DNA of 64,000 bases from Pedobacter sp. JY14-1 (GTDB taxonomy: Bacteria > Bacteroidota > Bacteroidia > Sphingobacteriales > Sphingobacteriaceae). The stretch lies in assembly GCF_029269825.1 (NCBI RefSeq), contig NZ_JARJHU010000003.1:62001-126000 (forward strand). Direction: 5' to 3'. Position 1 is the first letter of the stretch. Every line of letters starts with the position of its first letter. Below the pieces are notes generated by a model. That model searched no databases and was not told the DNA's origin. It worked only from the letters and a program-made list of their open reading frames with translations. Shown here piece after piece: positions 56,170 to 64,000 of the stretch. Made by a program: the position numbers and the translations under genes.

Positions 56170-57990
56170 GTGAAACTACCCTCTGTACAACAGTTCTGTG
56201 CCGGCCTGCTGATGGTTGTCCGCAGATTTCCGCTACAATTCTTGTGTGCTGTTTTTGCCACTGCATGCTGGTGTATTTGCATACATCTGTCTGAACAACA
56301 CACCACTGCAAACGAAGCTTTACGTGACGACCTGATCAAGGCCGTTTTGGTTTCGAACATGGTACTTACCTTATTGCTGGCTCTGGATCTGTTTGCGGAA
56401 GCGAATGGGTACAGTCCTGGAAAAAAATGGGTCCTCCGTTGCCTGGGAGTGTTATGTGGCCTGGGTTTGTTTTTTTTATTGTCACCTGTGGACAATATTC
56501 CTGATGCTTACCGTACGGCGTTACTGGCCTTTGCCTTCCACCTGCTGGTGGCGTTCGCCCCCTTTATTGGTAAAGATGATGTTGGCGCCTTCTGGCAGTA
56601 TAACAAAATGCTTTTCCTGCGCATACTCGTCTCGGGTTTGTACTCTGTAGTGTTATTTGCCGGGCTGGCTATTGCCTTGTTTGCCGTGAAGGGGCTGTTT
56701 AACGTAAAGGTCCATGATGAGGCTTTTCTGATGTTGTTCGCTGTGATCACCGCGGGGTTCAACACCTTATTTTTTCTGGCCGGCGTACCGGCGGTAAACC
56801 TGAACGTCCTGGCAGAAGATAAAAGCTACCCTAAGGGGCTGAAGGTATTTACTCAATTTGTACTCATTCCGCTTATGAGTATTTACCTGGCCATCCTGCT
56901 GGTTTATGAACTCAAGATATTGTTGCTTTGGGAACTGCCAAAGGGACTCGTTTCCAGCCTGATACTGGGATATGCGGTATTTGGTATCCTGTCATTGTTA
57001 CTGGTCTATCCCGTTAAGGAAGCTGACGGAAACCAATGGATCAAACTCTTTTCCCGCTTTTTTTATATCATGTTGATCCCGCTGGTGATTCTTTTAGTTT
57101 TGGCTATCTGGAAGCGCGTGGATCATTATGGGATCACTGAAAGCCGGTATGTCCTTATTGTGCTGGCGTTATGGCTGTCAGGAATTACCTTATACTTTCT
57201 ACTGAGCGGTAAGGAAAACATTAAGGTAATACCGGTTAGTTTGTGCATTCTGGTTTTACTTACCGTTTACGGGCCTCAGAGCATCAGTTCTCTGTCTAAA
57301 AGCTCCCAGCTTGCCAGGCTACGGAAGCTTATGACTTCTGACCGGGCTGCCGACCAGTATGAAAAGCCTTCCGTAATCCGGTACCTGGTCAATGTGCATG
57401 GCCTGAAATCACTGCAACCTTTTACCACCGAGCCGCTGGCAGCTATAGAAGCGAAAATAAGCCGGCAAAGGTCCTATCGCTATGCACAAAAGGAGCAAAT
57501 GGTAGATACCATCCTGGCTATTTTAAAAGTAAAGGATGAAAGGAGATACCAGGCCGGTATCGGGTTATCGCTGATCAATGATGAAAATAAACCGCTTAAG
57601 ATTAAGGGATACGATTACCTGATAGAAATGAATACGTATCCGCAACCCGCAACATTTACCGTAGCTGGTCATAAGCTGACAACTGAAGGCAGTAGGGGCG
57701 GAAGCAAGTTAATGGTGCGCACGGGTGATACTACGCTGTTGCATATAGACCTCTCGGGCCTTTTTAATACTGCGGCTAAGGATTACCAGAACGGAGTTCT
57801 GAAACCGGCTGAAGAGCGGCAGCATTTTTACTATCCGGCAAAAAAAATGCGCTTTAGCCGGGTTATGGGGCAATTTGAGTATACTGTGGTAATTGCATCG
57901 TTGGAGGGCACTTTTAATAATGACCACGAAAGTGATGACAGGAACTATCTGAATTCAAAAAGTTATTTATTGATTCGGGAGTTGAAGTAA
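56170..57990 (+). CDS. DUF4153 family membrane protein, 606 aa
   Basis: The start is GTG 56170. About eleven hydrophobic helices fill residues 12-375, including FQLCAVFATACWCICI-like and YSVVLFAGLAIALFAVKGLF segments; the rest (about 390-606) is a soluble C-terminal domain with ILVYPV and YYPAKKMRFSRVM blocks. This is the layout of DUF4153 proteins, inner-membrane proteins of unknown function common in Bacteroidota. It is transcribed away from the glycosidase operon. Confidence 0.8.
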   Translation: MKLPSVQQFCAGLLMVVRRFPLQFLCAVFATACWCICIHLSEQHTTANEALRDDLIKAVLVSNMVLTLLLALDLFAEANGYSPGKKWVLRCLGVLCGLGLFFLLSPVDNIPDAYRTALLAFAFHLLVAFAPFIGKDDVGAFWQYNKMLFLRILVSGLYSVVLFAGLAIALFAVKGLFNVKVHDEAFLMLFAVITAGFNTLFFLAGVPAVNLNVLAEDKSYPKGLKVFTQFVLIPLMSIYLAILLVYELKILLLWELPKGLVSSLILGYAVFGILSLLLVYPVKEADGNQWIKLFSRFFYIMLIPLVILLVLAIWKRVDHYGITESRYVLIVLALWLSGITLYFLLSGKENIKVIPVSLCILVLLTVYGPQSISSLSKSSQLARLRKLMTSDRAADQYEKPSVIRYLVNVHGLKSLQPFTTEPLAAIEAKISRQRSYRYAQKEQMVDTILAILKVKDERRYQAGIGLSLINDENKPLKIKGYDYLIEMNTYPQPATFTVAGHKLTTEGSRGGSKLMVRTGDTTLLHIDLSGLFNTAAKDYQNGVLKPAEERQHFYYPAKKMRFSRVMGQFEYTVVIASLEGTFNNDHESDDRNYLNSKSYLLIRELK

Positions 57991-58107
57991 GTAAACATGG
58001 CGTTCCCCGCTTAGCTGATGGATTGAAAAAGTCAAAAAAATAGAAGGGATTTCTATGGGTATATTCGCGTAATTGACTATAATTAGCAATCTTTGATTTT
58101 TAACCTG

Positions 58108-58968
58108 ATGAACCTGAAGAAAAATATCTCACTGATTTTAAAGGGCGCAGCTATTCTTGCTCTTCCGCTCTTATCGCTTACCGTTACTCCCATATCCTCC
58201 GGCGGAGGTCCGAAATGGGAGCCGCTTTTTAATGGAAAGGACCTGAAGGACTGGACGGTTAAGATCAGAACGCATGCCTTTAATGAGAATTTCGGTAATA
58301 CGTTCCGGGTTGCCGACGGAAAGATACAAGTGAACTATGACCAATATGATCAGTTTGATGATCAGTATGGGCACCTGTTTTATAAAAAGCCATTTTCCTA
58401 TTACCTCATTGCGGCAGAATACCGGTTTATTGGCAACCAGGTAAAGGGCGGGCCAGGCTGGGCATTTCGTAACAGCGGGATCATGATCCATGGCCAGGAT
58501 CCGGCGACTATGGAAAAGGACCAGGATTTCCCGGTATCGATCGAAGTTCAGTTACTGGGAGGTAATGGTAAGGGCAAGCGATCTACGGCTAACGTGTGCA
58601 CGCCGGGTACCCAGTACATCATGGATAATTCGGTAATTACGGCCCATTGCAGGGATTCAAATTCAAAGACTTATGATGGTGACCAGTGGGTCAGAGTGGA
58701 AGCACTGGTGCTGGGAGATTCGCTGGTTGTCCACTATGTCAACGGAGAAGAGGTTTTGCGCTACCGTAAACCGCAAACAGATCCGGTTGACGGATCGAAG
58801 GAGGGTAAGTTGATCAGGAGCGGTACCATTTCGCTCCAAAGTGAGAGCCATCCTGTTGAATTCCGGAAAGTGGAGATCGTCAATCTGGAGAAATATTCCC
58901 GCGACCCGAAGAAACTGGCGAAGGTAATTGAGGCGTTGATGGCGGAGAAGCGGGTGGCTAAACAATAG
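58108..58968 (+). CDS. DUF1080 family secreted hydrolase (3-keto-disaccharide hydrolase type)
   Basis: The start ATG 58108 gives a signal peptide ([20 protein letters not shown]); a TTG at 58093 is an alternative. The 286-aa body is a single jelly-roll of the concanavalin type: [15 protein letters not shown] at the start, [20 protein letters not shown] in the middle and [17 protein letters not shown] near the end, all hallmarks of DUF1080. Some members cleave 3-keto-glucosides; this one's activity is not known. It is 4 bp ahead of the yjdM gene. Confidence 0.92.
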   Translation: MNLKKNISLILKGAAILALPLLSLTVTPISSGGGPKWEPLFNGKDLKDWTVKIRTHAFNENFGNTFRVADGKIQVNYDQYDQFDDQYGHLFYKKPFSYYLIAAEYRFIGNQVKGGPGWAFRNSGIMIHGQDPATMEKDQDFPVSIEVQLLGGNGKGKRSTANVCTPGTQYIMDNSVITAHCRDSNSKTYDGDQWVRVEALVLGDSLVVHYVNGEEVLRYRKPQTDPVDGSKEGKLIRSGTISLQSESHPVEFRKVEIVNLEKYSRDPKKLAKVIEALMAEKRVAKQ

Positions 58969-58972
58969 TAGT

Positions 58973-59314
58973 ATGTCTGACGAAATGAAAAATTGTCCGC
59001 AATGCGGATCACCTTATGGCTATTATCTGAATGACGAGTTGTATGCTTGTCCGGAATGTAGCTACGAATGGAACCCGGCTGAACCAGTAGCACAGGATGA
59101 ATTGGTGGTAAAAGATGCCAACGGAAATATTCTGCAGAATGGCGATTCCGTTATCGTAATAAAGAACCTTCCGGTCAAAGGGGCATCGGGCCCGGTTAAG
59201 GCCGGAACTAAGGTAAAGAATATCCGCCTCACGGAAGGAGACCACAACATTGATTGTAAGATTGATGGTTTTGGTGCGATGGCATTAAAGTCTGAATTTG
59301 TAAGGAAAGCCTGA
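58973..59314 (+). CDS. yjdM: Zinc-ribbon protein YjdM (PhnA family)
   Basis: The 113-aa product matches YjdM along its length: an N-terminal zinc ribbon ([19 protein letters not shown], then PECSYEWN) and the conserved body [39 protein letters not shown] and KSEFVRK. The name comes from proximity to phosphonate genes in enterobacteria; the role is not settled. It follows the DUF1080 gene by 4 bp and is probably co-transcribed. Confidence 0.93.
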   Translation: MSDEMKNCPQCGSPYGYYLNDELYACPECSYEWNPAEPVAQDELVVKDANGNILQNGDSVIVIKNLPVKGASGPVKAGTKVKNIRLTEGDHNIDCKIDGFGAMALKSEFVRKA

Positions 59315-59502
59315 AACCTAAGGTAAAATCCAATAAGTACGACGACACATTCTGTTTGCAGAAATAAATTGTAACAATAATTTTGATTGTTGTAATTTAT
59401 TTGTATTTTGATACTGTAATTGAATTTTAGCTGGCTGTCCGGATATGGGGTGAAAAATCGGGTGCAACAGTGTGATCGGTTACATATTAGGGATACTTAT
59501 TT

Positions 59503-60279
59503 ATGTCGGACCAAGGGACGCAATTTTACTTTAATGCCAGGAAGATATGGAATACTGTTGTAAAGGAAGACCCGGGGCGTCCGTATGAACTGGAATTACA
59601 GCTTGACCTGCACAAACGGTTACTCAATCTTTTTCAGCCGGGAAGCTATTACTACTATGTCTTTAATATTTTTCAGGCCGAATTTGATTTTGTAAGTCCC
59701 GGAATTACTGCGGTACTGGGTTATGCACCCGAGGAGGTGACCACTGCTTTTTTCATTGATAAGCTGCATCCTGATGATAAGCCTTACTTTCTGCAGTTTG
59801 AGCAGCGCATCACGGAATTCTTCATCGCCTTGCCGTACGATAAAGTGCAAAACTATAAAATGCAGTACGATTTCAGGATTCGTGCCAGGAATAACAAATA
59901 TGTACGCATCTTGCATCAGGCGGTACAGATAGAGTATGATGAATCAAATTTTTACCGTACACTGGACGTCGATACCGATATCTCGCATATAAAGCCAGAT
60001 GGTATACCTACCTTTTCGATAATAGGGCTTGATGGGGAGCCTTCCTATTATAATATTACTGAAACCAATACACTGACGAAATCCTACGATTTGTTTACGC
60101 GGAGGGAAAGAGCCGTCTTAAAGCTGATCGTAGAAAACAAAAGCACTAAGGAAATCGCACGGGAGCTTTATATCAGTTTTCATACTGTAAATGCACATCG
60201 TAAGAATATATTAAAAAAAGCGAATGCTAAAACTCCGGTAGAACTGGTCCGAAAGGCTTTATATGAGGGCTGGGTCTGA
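59503..60279 (+). CDS. PAS-LuxR transcriptional regulator, 258 aa
   Basis: The N-terminal half carries a PAS-like sensor domain (about 60-165, AEFDFVSPGITAVLGYAPEEV and LHPDDKPYFLQF), and the C-terminus a LuxR-type HTH (about 197-258, FTRRERAVLKLIVENKSTKEIARELYIS, FHTVNAHRKNI). No receiver domain is seen. It would bind DNA in response to a PAS ligand or partner. It stands alone between two intergenic regions of 188 and 93 bp and faces the unknown secreted protein gene at 60373. Confidence 0.9.
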   Translation: MSDQGTQFYFNARKIWNTVVKEDPGRPYELELQLDLHKRLLNLFQPGSYYYYVFNIFQAEFDFVSPGITAVLGYAPEEVTTAFFIDKLHPDDKPYFLQFEQRITEFFIALPYDKVQNYKMQYDFRIRARNNKYVRILHQAVQIEYDESNFYRTLDVDTDISHIKPDGIPTFSIIGLDGEPSYYNITETNTLTKSYDLFTRRERAVLKLIVENKSTKEIARELYISFHTVNAHRKNILKKANAKTPVELVRKALYEGWV

Positions 60280-60372
60280 GGACTAAATTAGCTAGGGATA
60301 GCTATTTTTTTTCTGACAATTAAGGAGAAGATTAGTTATTTATTTATTAGGGTATAGTTAAATATAAGCAAA

Positions 60373-61971
60373 ATGAAAAATCTGTTATTAACCGTGGCCT
60401 TAGCTGCGCTGTTGATGCCTGCCAGCCAGCTAAATGCACAGGTCAGAAAAGCCGTGCCTAAAGCCAAAACCCCTTTAGCCGTGGCTAAAGGACCTGTCTT
60501 AAATAAAATAGATTTCTTTAACCTGGCTCCGGAAGATGCTTTGCAGGCGTTGAGCGACGAGTTGAAAAAAGTGAAGGTGGTGCTTAAAGACATAGTGGAA
60601 GAGCCATCCTATTATTATGATATATCAGGAAAACAGTTAAATCTTCGTTCAACATCAAGGAAACTGGTTTTTGATCATGATGTGACTGCAAATATCACTT
60701 CCGATGAAAATGACCAGATTACGGCGGTTTCATTTTCTATAGGTGATGGTAATGTGGAGCGTCTTAAGGCAGCAAAAAAAGTACTGGTCTTTACCAGCTG
60801 GCCGGTAATTTCACAGTCTGATAATGATACCACCTATAGAAATGGCAATAAGATAGCAAATTCTTCGGTTTTTGTTAGTGAAGACGATGAAGGTAAAATT
60901 AAAGGGCGCAGCTTTGATGTGGGTATAAAACTGGTTAAACCATATAATTATGTGCCCAAGAATTACCGTTCGTTTGACCCCCAGAACCTGGATGTCCATG
61001 ACAATGGTGACGATATAGGATATGCAATTGCAGAATTTATGAAAAAAGTGGGAATTAATCTGCTTTACAAGGAGGAGAACCTGCCTTTTGTCCTTGAAGA
61101 CGAGCTTTATAGTTATTCATGCAAATATAACTTCAGTAATGCAGTCTCCGTGAGCATCAATACATCGGTATCCGGGAAGCTGAAAAATATATATATTGAC
61201 AGTAGTGATCCGATCACATTCTCCAGGTTAAAGAAGAGCCTGGGAATTCTGCAGTGGCCTGAAACCGAGCGGGACGAATATGACGAATCTGATGCAGATT
61301 ATTATAAGTTCAATAACGTTGTAGCAACGGTTTCATCATATGCTAAGGATATCGTGCTTAGAGTCAATCCTTTACTAGAGGATATTGCTGCGAGGCTGGA
61401 GAATACCTTTACCCCCTCGTTTGATGATCTGGCTAATCTGTATAAATCCGGAACACCAGAAGAAGTGGCAAAAACGATAACGGATACTTACGTAAACCAG
61501 ATAGCCTTTGATAAGACAAAACAGAAACTGGTTCCGAACCCCAATGGCAGCAAATTTGATTTTTGCTTTAAAACCCCTAGTGGTTCTACTGCTGAGTGCT
61601 ATTTTAATTATAATGAACTTACAAACAATAAAAGTACAGAGGTCTTTCTGATGTCCGAGGATAAGGCTTTTGTGAAAAGTATTTACGAGCAGTATCTGAA
61701 AAGCAGTTCTAAATCTAAGTATTATGTCATGCTGAGACTGGACGGTAAGGATGTTACCTATCCAAATGAGTTTGACCGCGTCTGGTTCATGAACAAGGAG
61801 GCAAGAGACAGGGAAATTGCAGATCAGCAACGTCAGGAAGCAGAACTTGCTGCAAGGAAGGAACAGGAAAGACTGGACGCAATAGAAAAGGAAAAGCAAA
61901 GGGCCGCACGATCAATGGAGACATTGAATAAGCTTAGTGAGTTTCTTTTGAACAGCGGGAAAAAGCAGTAA
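60373..61971 (+). CDS. Secreted protein of unknown function, 532 aa
   Basis: A signal peptide (MKNLLLTVALAALLMPASQL, cut near LNAQ) is followed by a basic linker (VRKAVPKAKTP). The body is mixed alpha/beta without a motif I know; FFNLAPEDALQALSDELKKV and repeated D/E-rich loops are noticeable. The last 60 residues are a long charged helix (DREIADQQRQEAELAARKE, then QERLDAIEKEKQRAAR). Comparison suggests two halves of similar length but no clear repeat. It is probably exported to the periplasm. The function is unknown. Confidence 0.75.
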   Translation: MKNLLLTVALAALLMPASQLNAQVRKAVPKAKTPLAVAKGPVLNKIDFFNLAPEDALQALSDELKKVKVVLKDIVEEPSYYYDISGKQLNLRSTSRKLVFDHDVTANITSDENDQITAVSFSIGDGNVERLKAAKKVLVFTSWPVISQSDNDTTYRNGNKIANSSVFVSEDDEGKIKGRSFDVGIKLVKPYNYVPKNYRSFDPQNLDVHDNGDDIGYAIAEFMKKVGINLLYKEENLPFVLEDELYSYSCKYNFSNAVSVSINTSVSGKLKNIYIDSSDPITFSRLKKSLGILQWPETERDEYDESDADYYKFNNVVATVSSYAKDIVLRVNPLLEDIAARLENTFTPSFDDLANLYKSGTPEEVAKTITDTYVNQIAFDKTKQKLVPNPNGSKFDFCFKTPSGSTAECYFNYNELTNNKSTEVFLMSEDKAFVKSIYEQYLKSSSKSKYYVMLRLDGKDVTYPNEFDRVWFMNKEARDREIADQQRQEAELAARKEQERLDAIEKEKQRAARSMETLNKLSEFLLNSGKKQ

Positions 61972-61991
61972 ATCTGCTTTATGAACGCTGT

Positions 61992-64000
61992 CTAATCGTC
62001 ATCGTCTTCCTTTTTCTTTTCGAGGATCACAAACGCGCTTCGTTTGGGGGCTGGCATTACAGAATGCTCGCCTTTAACGGATTTCCATACCACTTCGTTC
62101 AGGTCCAGATCTGGTGCGGCATCTTCTTTTGCAAAATTGAAAACCGCCGATCTTCTGCTGCTTTCATTGTTGGCGACGTTCCTTGTGTCGAGGTTGATCG
62201 ATGGCTTTATAGAGGTATAGGGTGTAAGGTCCGGCTCACTGGTGAAGCATTCAAACAGTGGCATAGCTCCGGCGTCATACTGGCTCATGGGTGGCAGTCC
62301 AAGGATCAGTTCCATAGTTCTCAGGAAGCCTGAAGTTGAATACATCGTATGTATAACCTCGTTTCGCTTTACGTAAGGGCCGATTACATAGGCCGGAGAG
62401 CGGTGTGCATCTACATGGTCTGGTCCGTTTTGTGCATCGTCTTCGAGGATAAAAACCACAGATTCTTTCCAGATGGGGCTGTGCGAAAGATGTTCGATGA
62501 TACGGCCCACGGCCAGGTCGTTATCTGCAACTGCAGCCCTTGGAGATACTTTCCCTACTTTCTGCCCACTGGTATGATCGTTGGATATCCTTAAGGTACT
62601 GAACTGAGGGACACTTCCTGCGTTGAGCAGCGAATCAAAATCCTGTATCCAGGCATCTGCACGTACCTGATCGGGAATGTCCATGTCAAAACCCGGAGAA
62701 TTGGGGCACATATGACCCTGGAGTGCTTTAATATTTGCTTTGGCATAGGCTCCGAACTCCCCATAACTGCGATAGGAAATACCCGCACGCTGGCAGTAGT
62801 CCCAGATGAAACCGCCTTTTGGGTAGGTTACCGGCCTTCCGCCTTCAAACGTAGTTGACCCGCCCCTTGATCCGTAACTGGTTGGCCAGGTTTTTTCCAC
62901 AACATCTGTAGCGTAGGCCGCCATACTCCAGTTGTGCCCGTCTGCACTTACTTCGGCATCTACATAAAAGTTATCAAGCAGCACATACCGTTCCGCAAGC
63001 GCATGCTGATTGGGTGTTATTTTTCTGCCGAAAAGGCATAGGGAGGAGTCTCCGTTCCCTTTAGGTATATCGCCCAGTACCTGGTCATAGGTACGGTTTT
63101 CCTTAATGATATAGAACACGTGCTTTATCGGAGATTTCTCTCCCTGGCGGCGTGGAATGGGATTCCCTTTTTCGCCGTCGGCCAGTAGTGTTTTTTTATC
63201 TGTGAACGGGGTATTTGCATATACCTGTCTGGTATAGGTTTTCAGTTGCTCTGGTTTTGGGGATTCTATGAATGACAATGTACCCTTAAACAGCCCTGCA
63301 ATATACTGCAACCTGCGATTGGCAGTGCTGCCCATATGGTAGTCGCTGTTGTCGATCTTGGAAACAGGCTGAGGACCTTTGGGGTTTGGAAGCGATGTAT
63401 TTCCTTTCCCGTTAGTGACCAGGATCCTTCCGCCAAGGGTTTTTACACTGGTCGGATACCAGCCTACCGGTATGAACCCCTGGCTTAAACTGTTACCTGG
63501 CTTGCTCACATCAAAAACCGCGAGACAATTATTGTCTGCGTTGGCGATGTATAAGGTCTTCTCATTTGCGCTCAATGCCAGCCCGTTGGTTGTTGAACCC
63601 GTCAATTGCGTGGCATATAAGGTGGTGGCTATGGTTTCGATCACCTTTGCAGAGGCGGTGCTGATCACGGAAACCGTATTGTCACTGGCGTTGGCTACAA
63701 ACAGGCGGGTTCCTTTTTTATTCAGCAAGAGTTCATTTGGATGGTCGCCGACCGGAATGAGCTGCGCAATTTTTTCTTCGGCGAGATCTACCACGGCAAT
63801 GCTTTTGCCGCCCCAGAGGGAGACATAAAGCTTTTGCTCATCTGCGGAGAGTACGCAGCTGTAGGCTATAGCTGGAAGTTGTATTTTTTTTAGGATCTTT
63901 TTAGCTGCGGGACTGATCATGTAAAGTGTACTGTCTTCCTTCGTAACGGTGTATAGTCTGCTGTTATTTTTGTTGACAACAATGCCTGCGGGACTGATCT
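61992..64000 (-). CDS. YVTN beta-propeller fused to phosphoesterase (alkaline phosphatase superfamily), 5' end outside window
   Basis: The reading frame continues upstream of the first ATG (63918-63920) to the window edge, with more propeller sequence (ISPAGIVVNKNNSRLYTV), so the gene is cut by the boundary. Visible are several YVTN-type blades (SADEQKLYVSLWGGKSIAVV, NKKGTRLFVANASDNTVSVI) and then a phosphoesterase/phospholipase-C-like domain with IKHVFYIIKENRTYDQVLGD, VSADGHNWSMAAYATD and FILEDDAQNGPDHVDAHRSP. The metal ligands of the superfamily are likely in the ENRTYD, ADGHN and DDAQNG blocks. It ends in an acidic tail. It is probably secreted; the substrate is unknown. Confidence 0.9.
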   Translation of the reverse strand, partial: ISPAGIVVNKNNSRLYTVTKEDSTLYMISPAAKKILKKIQLPAIAYSCVLSADEQKLYVSLWGGKSIAVVDLAEEKIAQLIPVGDHPNELLLNKKGTRLFVANASDNTVSVISTASAKVIETIATTLYATQLTGSTTNGLALSANEKTLYIANADNNCLAVFDVSKPGNSLSQGFIPVGWYPTSVKTLGGRILVTNGKGNTSLPNPKGPQPVSKIDNSDYHMGSTANRRLQYIAGLFKGTLSFIESPKPEQLKTYTRQVYANTPFTDKKTLLADGEKGNPIPRRQGEKSPIKHVFYIIKENRTYDQVLGDIPKGNGDSSLCLFGRKITPNQHALAERYVLLDNFYVDAEVSADGHNWSMAAYATDVVEKTWPTSYGSRGGSTTFEGGRPVTYPKGGFIWDYCQRAGISYRSYGEFGAYAKANIKALQGHMCPNSPGFDMDIPDQVRADAWIQDFDSLLNAGSVPQFSTLRISNDHTSGQKVGKVSPRAAVADNDLAVGRIIEHLSHSPIWKESVVFILEDDAQNGPDHVDAHRSPAYVIGPYVKRNEVIHTMYSTSGFLRTMELILGLPPMSQYDAGAMPLFECFTSEPDLTPYTSIKPSINLDTRNVANNESSRRSAVFNFAKEDAAPDLDLNEVVWKSVKGEHSVMPAPKRSAFVILEKKKEDDDD

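Overview
The window reads as a chromosomal segment of a Bacteroidota bacterium of the Sphingobacteriaceae type (Pedobacter or a close relative). The pointers are two SusC/SusD pairs, a FecI/FecR pair, GH97 and DUF1080 enzymes, a DUF6266 protein, RHS proteins of the DUF6443 kind, almost no Shine-Dalgarno sequences, and -7 boxes of the TAnnTTTG type. The genus is an inference; there is no rRNA here.

Layout. 1-1.2 kb: the end of a DUF4143 ATPase and an XRE regulator. 1.3-13.5 kb: an RHS polymorphic-toxin island. It holds a repeat-bearing surface protein, a large RHS partner with a PKD domain, an RHS-core protein with a variable C-terminus, and a pentapeptide-repeat gene immediately behind it (candidate immunity). 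A second copy of that gene is cut off by an IS3-family element; beyond the IS lie the 3' end of another probable toxin gene and a small membrane protein. 13.5-14.9 kb: strong hairpin terminators, an 11-bp tandem repeat and a DUF6266 gene. 14.9-19.5 kb: SusC/SusD pair 1. 19.5-26.7 kb: S66 LD-carboxypeptidase, metG, an SGNH hydrolase and a leucine-rich-repeat protein. 26.9 kb: tRNA-Arg(CCU) with a recognisable promoter. 27.4-31.1 kb: a multi-PAS sensor gene split by one in-frame amber codon.

31.6-41.7 kb: a complete potassium-uptake module. A sigma-54-activating response regulator precedes kdpF-kdpA-kdpB-kdpC, a porin-like gene, a short KdpD made only of the N-terminal sensor half, and a separate HAMP/PAS histidine kinase. 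KdpD is thus divided over two genes, and the usual KdpE is replaced by an NtrC-type regulator; a sigma-54-like promoter sits in front of kdpF.

41.8-51.9 kb: ECF sigma factor, FecR, SusC with an STN domain, SusD, a thioredoxin-metallophosphatase fusion and a small lipoprotein. 52-56 kb: two secreted glycosidases on the opposite strand (GH97 and a six-hairpin type), convergent with the SusCD locus and perhaps acting on its substrate. 56.2-64 kb: DUF4153 membrane protein, DUF1080 hydrolase, YjdM, a PAS-LuxR regulator, a secreted protein of unknown function, and a beta-propeller/phosphoesterase fusion that runs off the right edge.

The most unusual points are the toxin/immunity island with its tandem pentapeptide genes and IS scar, the amber-split PAS sensor, the rewired kdp control, the thioredoxin-phosphatase fusion, and the 11-bp-period repeat upstream of the DUF6266 gene.
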